Assembly: GCA_016858145.1 (NCBI GenBank)
Contig: JAEHOE010000143.1
Location: forward strand, 62,001-126,000
Direction of reading: 5' to 3'
Length of the DNA: 64,000 nt
From: Edaphochlamys debaryana
Lineage: Eukaryota > Chlorophyta > Chlorophyceae > Chlamydomonadales
The notes beneath the pieces are model-generated. The model was not told where the DNA came from and did no database searches. It saw only the letters and a program-made list of their open reading frames with translations. This document shows, piece after piece, positions 10,999 through 22,100 of this stretch. The number at the start of each line of letters is the position of its first letter. The stretch's first letter is position 1. The translations under genes and the position numbers were made by a program.

Positions 10999-13900
10999 AT
11001 GGAGCACCCCTCCATGCCCCCGCTGCCGGAGCTTACGCCTCAATGCTTGGCGCATATGTTCAGGTGATCACGCAGGCGCGTGGGCGACCCGAGTCACCGT
11101 GCCCGAGATTGTGACTGCGTTGCGCCTCTGGCCGCCCCGTTACCCGACATTTGCAGCCAGCTACCTTCTCGTGATGCAGCACGATTGTTATGTGTCCAAA
11201 AGCTATGGCACGAGCTGATCAACCACGACGAGCATCTATGGAAGCGCATCATGCTCGACGACCTCGGCTTGACCTCCAAGCTAGGGGCCGACGGGACTGA
11301 GCGACCAACTTACAGGTGGAGTAGAAGCAAACAGCGTCGGCCAGAGGGGCATCGTCGTGGGGGCGAGGCATGCCGAGAGGCATGCTCAGGGTTTGTGCCC
11401 CACGCCCATACTCGGTCTGCGTAGGGAGGCATACAACAGCTGGCGCAACGCTTTCGGCCCAGAGTACTGGCCCTTTCTTCCCCGGGCCATCAAGGCCTGG
11501 ACCCAGATCAAGGTGTGAGCGGGGGGCCCGTTTAGTCCTGACGTCGTGCCACACGCTCTGCGGCTTGCAACATGGCCTAGCTGTACAGGACTCTACACCG
11601 CTGTGTCCTCCGCAGACGTGGCTAGGCGAGCACTACCCCGCAGTCCTCGCCACCATCCAGGCAGGTCGTGGGAGCGGGGAGTAATGGGCGCTAGCGCCGC
11701 TCTGCCCCTGGTGCCGCGACCACGTTGGAATGGGCCAACACGTCATCACGCGCTTCCAAAGCCAACAGCCGCTGGAGACACACAGCTCCACGGCGGGTCC
11801 AGGCTGAGGTGCAGGGCTCGGGGCAGGGTCCGTTCTCTACAGACGAGGCCGTGAGCCTCCGCATTTGCACCCCCGCAGCCCACCCCGACCCCGAGTCCCC
11901 ACGGGCAAATCCCCAAAGCACAATCCCTGCCTCCCCTCTTCCCCTCAGCCCGGCATCTCCGAGGCTGAGGTGGCCGAGGTGGAGTCCACTCTGGGCTTCA
12001 CCCTGCCGCCCGCACTCAAAGTGCTCTACAGGTGCGCGGGCGGGGGGCATGCGAGCGCGCCGTCAAAGCCGCACACGGGGAAGCGATGCCGCTCGTACTG
12101 CCGCGGGCGCACGGAGCACGGCCCTACGTCCAAGGGCCCCTGACACCAGCCCCCACCAGGCCATGTGCCTCCGCGAAGCCTGCTGCACCCCATGCCAGCA
12201 CCCAACCGTCCTGCTTTCACACCCGACCACGCTCACCCCACCCCCCACATACCCACTCTGGAACCCCGCGCGTACGCTTTCCTCGCTTGCACGAGCAGCC
12301 CTTCACACACACACGCTCTCTCTGTCCGGCGCCCCCCTGCCCTCCCCCCAGGCTGCACGACGGCCAGGCGCTGGCCTTCGATGCGGGCATGGACCGACGC
12401 CACGCGGCGGCCAAGGCGGCCCGGGCGGCGGGGTTACCGGTGTGACCGGCGCGGGGAGGGCCGGGCAGGGGAGGGGTGTGGGAGGCGAGGTGACCCGTGA
12501 CCGGCCCCAGCCTCGCCGCAGCCGCGGGTGCTCCTCTCGACGGCCTCCAACGCCCCCAGAGCGCTGCCCGAAATCGTGCGGCATGGGTGTGTGGGGCTTG
12601 GCCCCTCACGCTGGCGCGTCGCTGCACATGCCCCTTCCTCGTGCCGCCCACGTGCCCCTTCCCCGTGGGCCACGCACCCCCCCTCTCTCCGCGCTCCGCG
12701 CAGCAGGCCGCCGGCGGGGGCCCCGAGAGCGAGACGGAGCTGGCCTCCATCTTCCACGGCCTGTTCGGGGGCTACTCGGTGTACTCGCACCTGGTGGTGA
12801 CGCGGCTGATGCCGCTGCGGAGGGCAGCGTTGTGGACGCGGGAGCTGGAGCTGGTGTGTGTGCGGGGGGGGAGGGAGACGGGGGAGACGGGGGAGAGGGC
12901 GGGTTCAGGAAGGGGGGATAGGGCCCGGGCCTTGGGGCAGGGGCAGAACGTGTACATTCAGGCGGGATGGAGGGTGGGGAGTCAGGTGGCGGGTGGAGGA
13001 TACCCCCCCTCCCTCCCACCCTCCCACCCACCCATCCGCAGAGCAAGCTGCGCCCCCAGCTGCTGGCCTTCGCCTGCTCCTACCGCGTGCGCGACAAGAT
13101 GTTTGTGGCGGACGCGGCCAGCGGGAGCCTGGCGGTGGCGCGGCGGGGCATGGGGCCGGACGGGCAGCGCCTGGGGCTGCAGCCGGCGGTGCCGCCCGCG
13201 GAGGTGCCGGGTGGGGCGGGCGGGGGGGGAAAGGGGGAGGGGAGATTTGCGGAGTAAGGGAGAGAGGAAGGAGAGGAGGAGCGGGGGCGGGGATGGGGGA
13301 CGGCGGTGGGGGGAAGGGAAGGGCGGAGGGGGGAGCTCGGGGCATGTGTGAGAGGCGAGTCGGTGGGTTGAAGGAGAGCAGGTGCCGAGGGGATCCGGGC
13401 CCGACGGAATGCGGGCATGGGGTCTGGCCCTTGTGAGGAATCAGGGCGTGTGCTGGCACGTCGAGCCGAAGAGGCTGGCGCGCACACCATGCCTGCCCAC
13501 CCCTTGGGCGCCACCCGCCTGCCCACCCACCCCCCCCGGTACCCCGCAGGTGCCAAGGACGGGCCCCTGCGCTGGTTCGAGGAGTACGCCCGGCGGCTGG
13601 CGGGGGGGTGGTACGAGGTGAGGCACAGCGGCTTATTGCGCGGGAGGCACGGAGGCCCTAGCTGCGCCCTCTTCCTGTTCGATGGGGGCATGCACGCTTC
13701 TTGACACTGACCGCTGGACCGCTGGTTGGGAAAGGAGACGGCGCCGACGGGTTCCAGCCAGCGTGCCGTTTGCCAGTGCAGTCGGGCGGCGTGCGCACGC
13801 CCTGCTGCCTACCCCCCTCCGCCTTGGCCTCACGGGATCCGGGATCTCGCCCCCGCTCAGAGTCCCCCCCTCCTAGACTCGTCAAAGATCACCCCTCCTT

Positions 13901-15685
13901 CCTTCCTTCCACCGCCCCCCAGGTGGCCACGCTGGACGATGACTACCCCGAGGGCTCCCGCGCCATCTGCCTGTTCCCCCTGGTGGCGCCGGGGCTGACG
14001 CAGGAGGTCACCAAGGGGGTGCGGGTGAGTAGAGGGGGCGGGGGAAAGGGTGGGCAGGAGGGGGCGGGAGGAAAGAAGGCCCAGCGCGTGGCTGATTCGG
14101 AGGGGCACGGAGGGTCGCAAAGCTGCGACGGTGGTCGCTATTGGATACCACCCCGGCCATGGTGTTGGCTGTACGCCTGTCTCCAGGCTGGTCGCCCTTG
14201 CTGCCGGCTGTGGCGGATGCGTGGCGCTGGGTCGCGGGCTGCCCAGCTTAGTCCCTGCCCCCCTGACCCCCACCCCCTGCCCCCCTGCCCCCTCCCTGCA
14301 GGTGCGTGTGTCGGTGGTGTATGCGCCCGAGGAGAGCCCCCCCGGGAAGCATATGTTCGCATACAGGTGGGGACAAGGCAGGGGCACGCTTGGCACGCGG
14401 GGTCACGTGTCCGTACGGGGAAGGCAAGTGCGGCTTCACATTGCGCGACAGCGGACACTCCACCTCCACCCGTCATCTTGGGCGTGCCGTGACCGACCCT
14501 GCCCCATTCCTCGCTCCGTCTCTTCCACTAAGTAACCCTGCACCCCCCCCTGCCTCCCTCCTCCCCCCCGCCTCCTCCCCCTCCCCCCCAGCGTGCGCTT
14601 CTGCCTGCTGCCCCTGCAGCAGCAGCTGGCGGCGCTGCCCCCCGGCTCCTGCGCGGCGCAGGCGGTGGCGCGGTGCCAGCTCATGACGCGGCACTGGGTC
14701 ATTCGGGATGAGAACGACGAGCAAGTGGACGAGGTGGGGGGGGGGGGGGGGTCGGAGGGGCGCGGTTCGAGGGGGGGGGGAGAGGGGGTGGGCAGGGAGA
14801 GCGCGGAATGTCATGGAGGGTGCGGCGATGGGGCGGGGGGCTTGCAGCCGGGTACAACGGGCTGCGTTGGCGCGGGTTTAAAGGTGGGAGAGGGGCGTGG
14901 GTTGGTAGAGGCGACTCCGGCTGGGGCCGGAAAGTGGGTGTGAGGGGGTAGGACCCAAGTCTGCTTGTGCATCTCAGCATGGCGGGGGCCCTCCCTCTTC
15001 CTTTGCATCTAGGTCGCTTGTGCTGAAAGTGACCCGCGCATCCACAGCCACCCCACGCTGCCCTGACCCACGCACCCGCCCACCCACCCGCCCCCGGTGC
15101 AGGTCCGCGGTGATGGGGTGATCGGGCTGTACCCGCTGCTGGAGGAGGGGGGGGCGGAGTTCGCCTACTGCTCCTGCACACACCAGGTGCGGGCGTGGGC
15201 GCTGGTGCCGGCGCTGATGGAAGGCAGGGGGGGATGGGGCGAGTGCTGCCAAGGCCTCCACCGGCCCCCACGCCTACCTGTTCCTTGTCCCGTGTACCTT
15301 GCCTCTGGTAACCACCGTCGTCCATGTCCCGGCCCGCCCCTCCGCGCCCGGCACATTATGGTGGCGCATCAGCCGCGGCGCAGGTGGACCCGCACCATCC
15401 CCGTCTCGCCAGACCCCCAAAGCCTTAACCCGTCCCTTCCCCCCCGCCCCCCCCCAAACCTCCGGTCCCTAACTCGTCAAAGATTACCCCCTTCCCTCGC
15501 TGGCCACCGCTGATAACCTCAAGAAGACGCTCAAAGCAACCTCCGCCCCCCGCCAGGCCTCCTCCCGCGGCTCCATGGAGGGCGAGTTCCGCTTCGTGGA
15601 GGGCTCCATTGAGCGGCAGGCGGGGCCGCCCTTCGACGTGGCCTGCGCCAACTTCCGACTCGACCTGCCGCCCTACGTCTTCTGA
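10999..15685 (+). CDS. SKIP16: SKIP16-type F-box protein with SUKH (SMI1/KNR4) and ApaG domains
   Basis: Fourteen exons: 10999-11063, 11157-11315, 11425-11512, 11616-11660, 11949-12031, 12352-12439, 12704-12853, 13042-13210, 13550-13617, 13923-14024, 14302-14366, 14592-14733, 15103-15186 and 15557-15685, giving 478 residues. Residues about 8-55 form an F-box (LPELTPQCLAHMF, then LPSRDAARLLCVQKLW). Residues about 70-230 match the SUKH fold, with EAYNSWRNAFG, then LPPALKVLYRLHDGQ, then GLFGGYSVYSHLV. Residues about 330-475 are an ApaG/DUF525 domain with VRVRVSVVYAPEE, RHWVIRDEND, GVIGLYPLLEEG and the C terminus FRLDLPPYVF. In plants this architecture is SKIP16, an SCF subunit that binds SKP1-like ASK proteins; the substrate is not known. 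Exon 4 must use a GC donor (CAG|GCAGGT at 11661); the nearby GT at 11665 would run into a stop. TGTAA follows at 16303-16307. Confidence 0.93.
11661..11948 (+). other. GC-AG intron in SKIP16
   Basis: The exon ends ...ACC ATC CAG and the next begins CCC GGC ATC after CCCCTCAG. Joining there gives LATIQPGISEAE, colinear with the plant homologue without a gap. The only nearby GT (11665-11666) changes phase and leads to TGA within a few codons. The donor reads CAG|GCAGGT. Confidence 0.8.
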
Positions 15686-16302
15686 GCGGAGGAGCGGGAG
15701 GGTGTGGGGCTGGGCAAGGATGGGAGGGGATAGGTTGGGAGGGGGTGGGGTGAGCGGGATTGGGGCGCCTGTGCAGCGGGGGGGTGGACGTGGAGCTCAG
15801 GGGGTGGGGGTGGAGCGGCGTGGCGGTGGAGCCTGGGCCGCGCTGGGCAGCAAGGGCGGCGCGCCGCTAGGGCCCGGGCGCATCCTGGGCCCGGGCACGA
15901 GAGCCGCAGCGCCGTGTGCAGGCGCGAGCGGGAGCTCAAGGCGGCGGACGAGAAGGTTTGCGAGGAGGAGGAGGAGGAGGAGGAGCCCATCGCGCTGCTG
16001 GCTAAGAGGACCGAGGGGCAGAACAACGGCAGGAGCGCTGCTCAGCTTAGCGTGGCTCGGCTCAGCTCGTGCCCGTGCTGCTGAACTGAACAAAGGAGTG
16101 TCGTACTGGGCTGGGTGGGATGGGGGCATTTCTGAAAGAACAGGTGGGCATGCGTTTGACCAAGTTTGGGGGGCTTGTGCAGGGCGTGGCATACCTCTGA
16201 TACCGCCCTGAGCAGCCTCTCAAGGAAAGCCGGGTGGGTAACGGAGGGCGCTTGGAGGCGTGTAGAGAAACAATATTCGCCGCAACAATGGCGCTGCTCC
16301 CT

Positions 16303-16307
16303 TGTAA
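16303..16307 (+). promoter_or_regulatory. TGTAA polyadenylation element, SKIP16
   Basis: CTTGTAAGG 618 nt downstream of the SKIP16 stop codon. Two more TGTAA copies follow at about 16333 and 16410 and could be alternative sites. Confidence 0.5.
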
Positions 16308-16989
16308 GGCACGTGGACACTCCCCCAGACTGTGTAAGCCTGCATTGTTTACGCAGCTTCAAGTGCGCAGCCTCAAGGCTCAGGGCTGCGCACGCTCCGG
16401 GATTTCTATGTGTAAGAAGGGGTCACAGAGCAAGACGATGCGGGGACGCGCACATGAAGGATGAAGCCATGGTATGAGAATCGCCACTTGGTTACTTGGT
16501 CAGATGTATGACCTCTGACCGCTGACGGAGCGACAGACCCATGGCATGGAACACGCCCTACGATGGGACCCCAATTTGAAACTGGCTGTCATCAAGAAAT
16601 GCCAGCGCAGCAGCAGCAACTTCCATGCCAGCGTAAGCAACGGGGGACAGCAAAGGCCGAGGCCGGGGGTGCGTGCAGAGCCAGCAGCCACCTTTGCCGG
16701 TGAGGTCTGCCCTTGGGCTGCTCTCGTGTCGTCACCATCCTGACGGCCGGTCAAGTGGGTGCAGACTGTCTGGCTGCAGGGGTTCGTCAGGGACAGAACC
16801 ACCCCTCATGCTTACACAGCGTGTGGTGATGTCTGCCGCTGGCTGGGCGCTACTCATCAGCGCAGATCCCCATGGTCACAGCAGCAGGTCTCTGGCAGCA
16901 GAAATCCCGCCCCAACTTTCGTGTCACCCAATGTGCTGTGCCCCCCGCCCAAGCGTCCCTCCTACACCCCCGGTCCCTTACCTTTCGCC

Positions 16990-16994
16990 TTACA
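16990..16994 (-). promoter_or_regulatory. TGTAA polyadenylation element, dynein light chain
   Basis: TTACA on the plus strand, about 490 nt beyond the minus-strand stop codon at 17485-17487. Confidence 0.45.
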
Positions 16995-17484
16995 CTGACA
17001 AATCCCAGTCCCCACACCGCCCACGAGCCCACGCCTGCCCGCTTGCAGTCCCCCGTCACGTCATGCGCCAAGCCGCGCGGCAAGCCCGGCTGGCCTGCCC
17101 CGGCCTTATTATGTACAAGCTCCTCCGGCGCTCCGCACCGTCCTCCCGGCACCGGCCCGCTGCTCTGCATGGGCCGCGCAGCATAAGCACCGCCCAACAA
17201 GAGCACTGGCATTGCGCTGCCTCCACCGCCTGCTCGGGCCTTCGACGCCGCCCGCCTCGCAACCGTCCAGGCCCGCCACGACCCGGGGTCCCTCGGCGCA
17301 TGACCGCGCAGATGGGCACGTCCCAGCGGCCGGGCCTCCGCCTCCATGCGCCTCGTCCATGCTCGTCCCTGCGCCTCCGCCATGCTCGTCCCTGCGCCTT
17401 CGCACTGCTCGTCCATGCCGCAGCTCCTGTAGCGCCTGCCGGGACTGCCCCTCATGCGCCTCGGCCTCCGCCGTGCGCTGGGGC

Positions 17485-18642
17485 TCAGATGGCCAGGCCG
17501 AAGACCGTGCAGATGCAGTACATGCTTTTGTTCTCCCACCGCACCGTGCGGCTCCCGTCTGTCGTGCTGTCCCACCAGCAAGACGCTGCCGTGTGGAGTC
17601 CAGCGCCTGGTAGAGAAGGGGCGGAGCACGCAAGGGGTGAGACAGCATGCGTTGGGGAGGGCGCGTGGCGTAGGGGTAGAGCAGTGCGCCCTGCTCACCG
17701 TTCTTCTGCATGATGATGCAGGTCACCACGTACTTGAACGGCTTATTGAGCGCTGTTAGCCGCTTGATCGAGTGTTCTAGACAGCTTGACGTCCACTGGC
17801 TGACCTACGCGACGGGGGCAAGACAGGTTAGCTCGGTTGGCCTGTCGTGAGGTTTGGGCGGCGGCAGGGCCGGTTGTGAGGGGGAGGCGGGGGCGGGGGA
17901 CCGGGATCGGGCGGGAGCGGTCGACGCGGTCATCCTCGCTCGCTGCCGGCTGTTTCGCTGCCTGCGCTGGTTCACCGCTATCGCTTGTCCGTCTCTTCTT
18001 AGTTCTCTGAAGCCATGCTGCGCTCCAGCACCAAGCGCAAGGCCGCCGTGGCCGTGGCGCCCGCGACTGCCGCGCAGCGCCCCTCCGCAGCTCCAGCCTC
18101 AACCAGCGGCGGCTTGCAGCAGCAGGTGAACGAGACCCTGGACGAGCGCCGCGCCCTGGCGCGCAGCGTGGCCAAGGACCCCGAAGCTCCCGCTGCGAGG
18201 GCTGCTGCGACGGCTGCACTCGCGGCAAGCAGCTGGAGGTTGACGCGGAGGCGGAGGCGGACACGGTGGGTGTGGTGGGTTCTCTTGCACGTTGTGGAGG
18301 GGCCGATATCAGCGGGCCCTATAGCATGCTAGGATGGCTCTTAGACGCGCGGGGCCTTTCTCTTTTATTACGGAGGTTCGCTGGTGTAGGCAGGGGCAGG
18401 GCACGGGGACGCGTGCCGTGGGGTGACTTCTCTGCGCGCACCCACCTTCGCCTCGTTGTATTGCTGGTTTTGGAGAACGGCATCGATGGACTCCTTGATG
18501 ATGTTGCTAACATCATCGGCAACAAATGCCGCCTGCGAGCGCAGGAAGAGTCAATGCCGGTCTCCCGCATGGGAACGGAAGCTCGCTCGCGGCTAAGGCC
18601 GCCGTGGCTCACTTCCTCAATGCTGGGGTCCGTAGCCTCCAT
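17485..18642 (-). CDS. DYNLT1: dynein light chain, Tctex1 family
   Basis: Four exons in transcript order: 18613-18642, 18446-18532, 17699-17804 and 17485-17606. The product is 114 residues, the usual length of Tctex1 (about 113). The start ATG is at 18640-18642 and the stop is TGA (17485-17487 on the plus strand reads TCA). Family signatures are [63 protein letters not shown] and the C terminus CTVFGLAI. Tctex1 dimers bind the dynein intermediate chain and link cargo in cytoplasmic and axonemal dynein complexes. The gene is divergent from the large gene at 19158, with 515 bp between the two start codons. Its 641-nt intron 2 holds an antisense open frame described separately. Identification and exon structure are both firm, since every junction keeps phase and the whole family pattern. 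Confidence 0.95.
18015..18332 (+). other. antisense open frame inside the Tctex1 gene, function unknown
   Basis: An ATG-started frame of 105 residues lies antisense within intron 2 and runs on to the intron's left half. Its first 55 residues are Ala/Ser/Pro/Arg-rich, with a helical stretch [21 protein letters not shown] second frame at 18194-18265 reads [20 protein letters not shown], ending at a GTGGGT donor-like site. The two would need a frame change of one base or a splice to be joined. I do not recognise it. It may be a nested gene, a remnant or chance, and only the non-random amino-acid content supports it. Confidence 0.25.
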
Positions 18643-19157
18643 CTTAGGTCAGGGGTAAGCCCAGGCGCTGCAAGTCTAAGGAAGTATCTACAAGCGCTCG
18701 TCTGGGCCGCGCAGGCTAGCGTAGGCTGCGTGAGGGGATGTTCCTGTAAGTTCCTCTTGTTTTGAGGCTGCGTCTAGGAGTGGTTTGGCACACTGCTTGC
18801 GGCTACCCGGGATGACCCACTGCGGGCTAATTGCATCAAACCTGCACGCGCCCGAAACTGCTACTGTTTCTTATTGACGATGCACGCTTAGCTACGGCTT
18901 CAGTCGCAACCTCTGTGACGCGGAGCTGTCGCACGGTTGTGTCGCACGCCGGTCCTGGCAACAGAGGCAACGCCCGCAGACTGAACCTTACGTTTTATAC
19001 ATAATACACGTTATATAACAAATATAAAGCCGCGTTTTGTCGCGGCCGCGGCCCTGACCTCTGACCAAGGTCCAACAGCACGGCGTAGCCAGCTGCTGCC
19101 CCCCTAGATGGCTTCACGGACATCGTCTTGAGGCTGCGAGCTTAAGACCGAGGACCG
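18643..19157. promoter_or_regulatory. bidirectional promoter region with AT-rich pocket
   Basis: 515 bp separate the ATG of the Tctex1 gene (-) and the proposed ATG of the 18-exon gene (+). At about 18990-19030 there is an A/T-rich pocket, with TTTTATACATAATACAC and TTATATAACAAATATAAAG, standing out in a GC-rich surrounding. It contains TATA-like elements on both strands and is followed at once by a GCGGCCGC palindrome. Confidence 0.45.
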
Positions 19158-22100
19158 ATGCGGCGGTCGTCGGACTCGGCGGGCATGAGGATGGTTGGGG
19201 GCCGCGTGACCTTCGGAGAGGTGAGCCCAGCCGTGCGGTGCCCAGCCTCCTCAGGGGCCCTTGCAGTGCAGCATGTGACCAAGGGCATTAGATAGGCTAG
19301 GAGGGGGAAAGGATGGGCAAAGGTGGGCGCAAGGCTGGCGGAGGGGGAGCGTGCCCAGAGCTCCTGGTGCCGTTCCCCAGCTCCTTGCGCTCTCGTGGGG
19401 ACACAACCCGCAGGCACAGGCTGTCCGACCTTCCACCCCGCAACCCCGGCCCAGCCACTCACCTCGCCTGGGTGCCGTGCACGCCCCGCAGGCGGCCGGG
19501 TCGGCCACATCCCAGCACCGCCTCAGCGGCGACGCCTTCGTGCTACCGCAGGGCCTGTCCACGGCCTCGGGCGCCCCCTACGCCCCGCCCCGCCAGCAGG
19601 ACCCGGGGGCACTGCTGCAGGAGTGAGCGGGGATGGGAGCCGGCGTATGGCTGGGCTGCTAATGGGTCTCCCGCCTGGGCTCCCCCTCGGCATCCTGGGG
19701 ACGCAGAGCGCTGCAGCGGTAGCCCCGGCTGCGGGGAGCCCCGGGGGCTGGAGCCAGCCGCCTGAGACTCAAAAGACCTCCCAAGGGCACAGGGGTGTAT
19801 CAGTGGGCGGTCGTCAGCTAGGGTGTCTGCAAGTTACAGGGGTGTATCAGTGGGCGGTCGTCAGCGCAGGGCAGCTAGGGGTGTGGGGACTGGGATCTTC
19901 CCGGACCCGGACCAGGTGGTGCTCGGCCGTCATGCGCCCTCCCCCTCCGCTCCTCCGCCCCCCTCTCCCTCCGCCCCTCCGCCCCCAGCTTTGACTCCAA
20001 GCTCAAGTCCATTCAGGACGTGCTGAGCAAATACAACGTGAGGCCGGGGGCCAGGAGGGGGAGCCGGGAGGGCTTGGGGGAAGCTTGGGGGGGCTTGGGG
20101 CCGGCTCTGGTGGGCACACGCAGGTGGGGGCAACACGAAGCTTAGCCACTAAGCAACCTCGATGTAACCCCTCTGCACATGCCGCCCCTCCCTCCGTGCC
20201 CCCCCTCAGGCCACCAAGGCGGCCCAGGCCCGCGGGGGCACCGGCGCCGTTGCGCCCTCGGAGCCGGACGTGGACCGGGCGGCAACGGCCAACAGCAAGC
20301 GCAGGGCGCAGGCGGCGGCGCGGGCTGCGGCCACGGGGCTGGAGCTCACCGCGGAGGACCTGGCCGGACGGGTGGGGCCGTGGGGGCGGGGGTGGGGGAT
20401 CGGGGCCCTTAAACATGAAGCGCTCGAGCACAGAGGGCCGGGGACAAAGGCTGCCTGACACGGAGAGCACGGAGAGCTGGTGGGGCGGCCTCCGGGGCTT
20501 GGCACCCGTTTCGTGCAGCCGGTGCGGCTGCTGGCCGGAGTGGGCGTGCGGCGCACCCGCTTACCTCCCGGCGTGCCTAGTATCCACCCGCCCGCCCGCC
20601 CGCCCGCCCGCTCAACCGCCCGCCCGCCCCCCCCCGTGCAGACTGGCTTCGAGGCTCCCCGCCGCGTCAAGTCCGCTGCGCCGGGCGCCACCCGGGCGCT
20701 GTCCCTCCGCATCGAGTACTACCGCCAGCACATGAACCTGGCGGTGGTGAGGGGGGGATGGGGGGTGAGGGGTTGCAAGGGGGTGGCGGTTGGAGGGGGT
20801 TCGGAGGGTGAAGGGGAGGTGGCACCGGTGGTGCCAAGGTCGCAAGGGCGAAGGGCGGGCAGCTGCGCGCTAGCGTGGATGCCGTGAGCAGCGGCGGCCA
20901 AGGGTGTGGGTGTGGGTGTGGGGTTGGGCTGAGGAGGGGTCTACGCCTCCCTGGGCGCCAACCCCGCCCCCTCCCCACTTCGCATACGGTCCCGCAGGAG
21001 AAGGCGGAGCGGGCAAAGGCGGAGCAGGCGGCGCTCGAAGCCGAGAAGGCGGCGGCAGAGGGCGACGGCGGCGGCGCGCCCCGGATCGACTTCGTCTCGG
21101 CCAACCGCCGCAGCATCCAGTCGTTCGGGCTGCCGTACCCACTGCAGGCCACGATCGAAAGCCTCCGGGACCAGGGCCTCGACGAGTTCCGGCGGCGGGG
21201 CGTGCCCGCCGCAACGGCCAGCGGAGGCGGCGGGAGTCGACCGGGCAGCCGTCCCCTCTCCGCCGTCCCCGCCTACGCCCGGGGAAGTGGCGGCGTCTCG
21301 GCCGCCGGGGGAGGCGGCCCCGCCTGGCGGCCCTTCTCCGCAGGCCGCACGGGGCCCCCGTCGCGGCCCTTCAGCTCCGCCCCCAGGCCCGCCTCCTCCC
21401 GCCCCGGGGGCCCAGCCCAGGCCCAGGCCCAGGTCCACGAGGCCTGGACCGCGCATGTCGGGGGCGCCACCCACCGCAGCAGCGCCCCTTCCATCTCGTC
21501 CCCATCCGCTGCTGGGCCCGGCCTGGGCCCGAGCGTGGCCTGGGACACGGAGGCGGGCCCGTCTGAGTCAGCCTCGGTTGCGGGGCCTGGGGCCCGGGGG
21601 CGATCCTCCACGTTCCTCACCCAACTTCAGGCTCAGCAGGCGGCTTATGGCGTAATCGAGGAGGGCGATGACGACGGGGAAACCGGGGACGGGGGGGACG
21701 GGCGTGTGTTTTACGACTCCCCCGACCCCCGCACGCCCTCACACGCCTCCACGCCCGCCAGCCCCGCCGCGCACCACCGCCCGCCCCGCTCCGCTCCGCC
21801 TGGGGTGCACGGGACGGGCGCGGGCGGCGGCGGGCGCCCGCCCACGGGCCTCTCGGTGCAGGTGCCGGGCGGCGGGGCGGGCGTCAGCCCGGCAGGCGGC
21901 GGGCGGCAGAGGCCTTTCACCGCCTCCGCGGCCGTACGGCGGGGTTCGTACGACACTTCCACTGTAGGGGCTCGGGCGGGGGTCGACGGGAGGTCCCTGC
22001 GGCTGGCCCTCACGGCCCGGCCGGCCAGCGGAGGGTCCCCCACGCGAAGGTACGGGGGTGCAGGCTGAGGACCCGGGGGGACAGGAACGGACAGGCTGTG

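Larger units (their letters stand above)
15686..17484. other. 3' regions of SKIP16 (+) and the dynein light chain (-), with an exon-like remnant
   Basis: TGTAA at 16303-16307 serves SKIP16 (618 nt after its stop). TTACA at 16990-16994 serves the minus-strand dynein light chain. Segment 15922-16084 is preceded by GTGTGCAG and reads as an acidic helix-like peptide with a run of eight Glu and a stop at 16082-16084. No complete gene is seen. Confidence 0.5.

Noticed and set aside
11661..11668. Canonical GT donor at 11665 for SKIP16 exon 4
   Set aside because: It shifts phase at the next exon and reaches TGA within a few codons, while the GC donor at 11661 gives gap-free agreement with the plant family.
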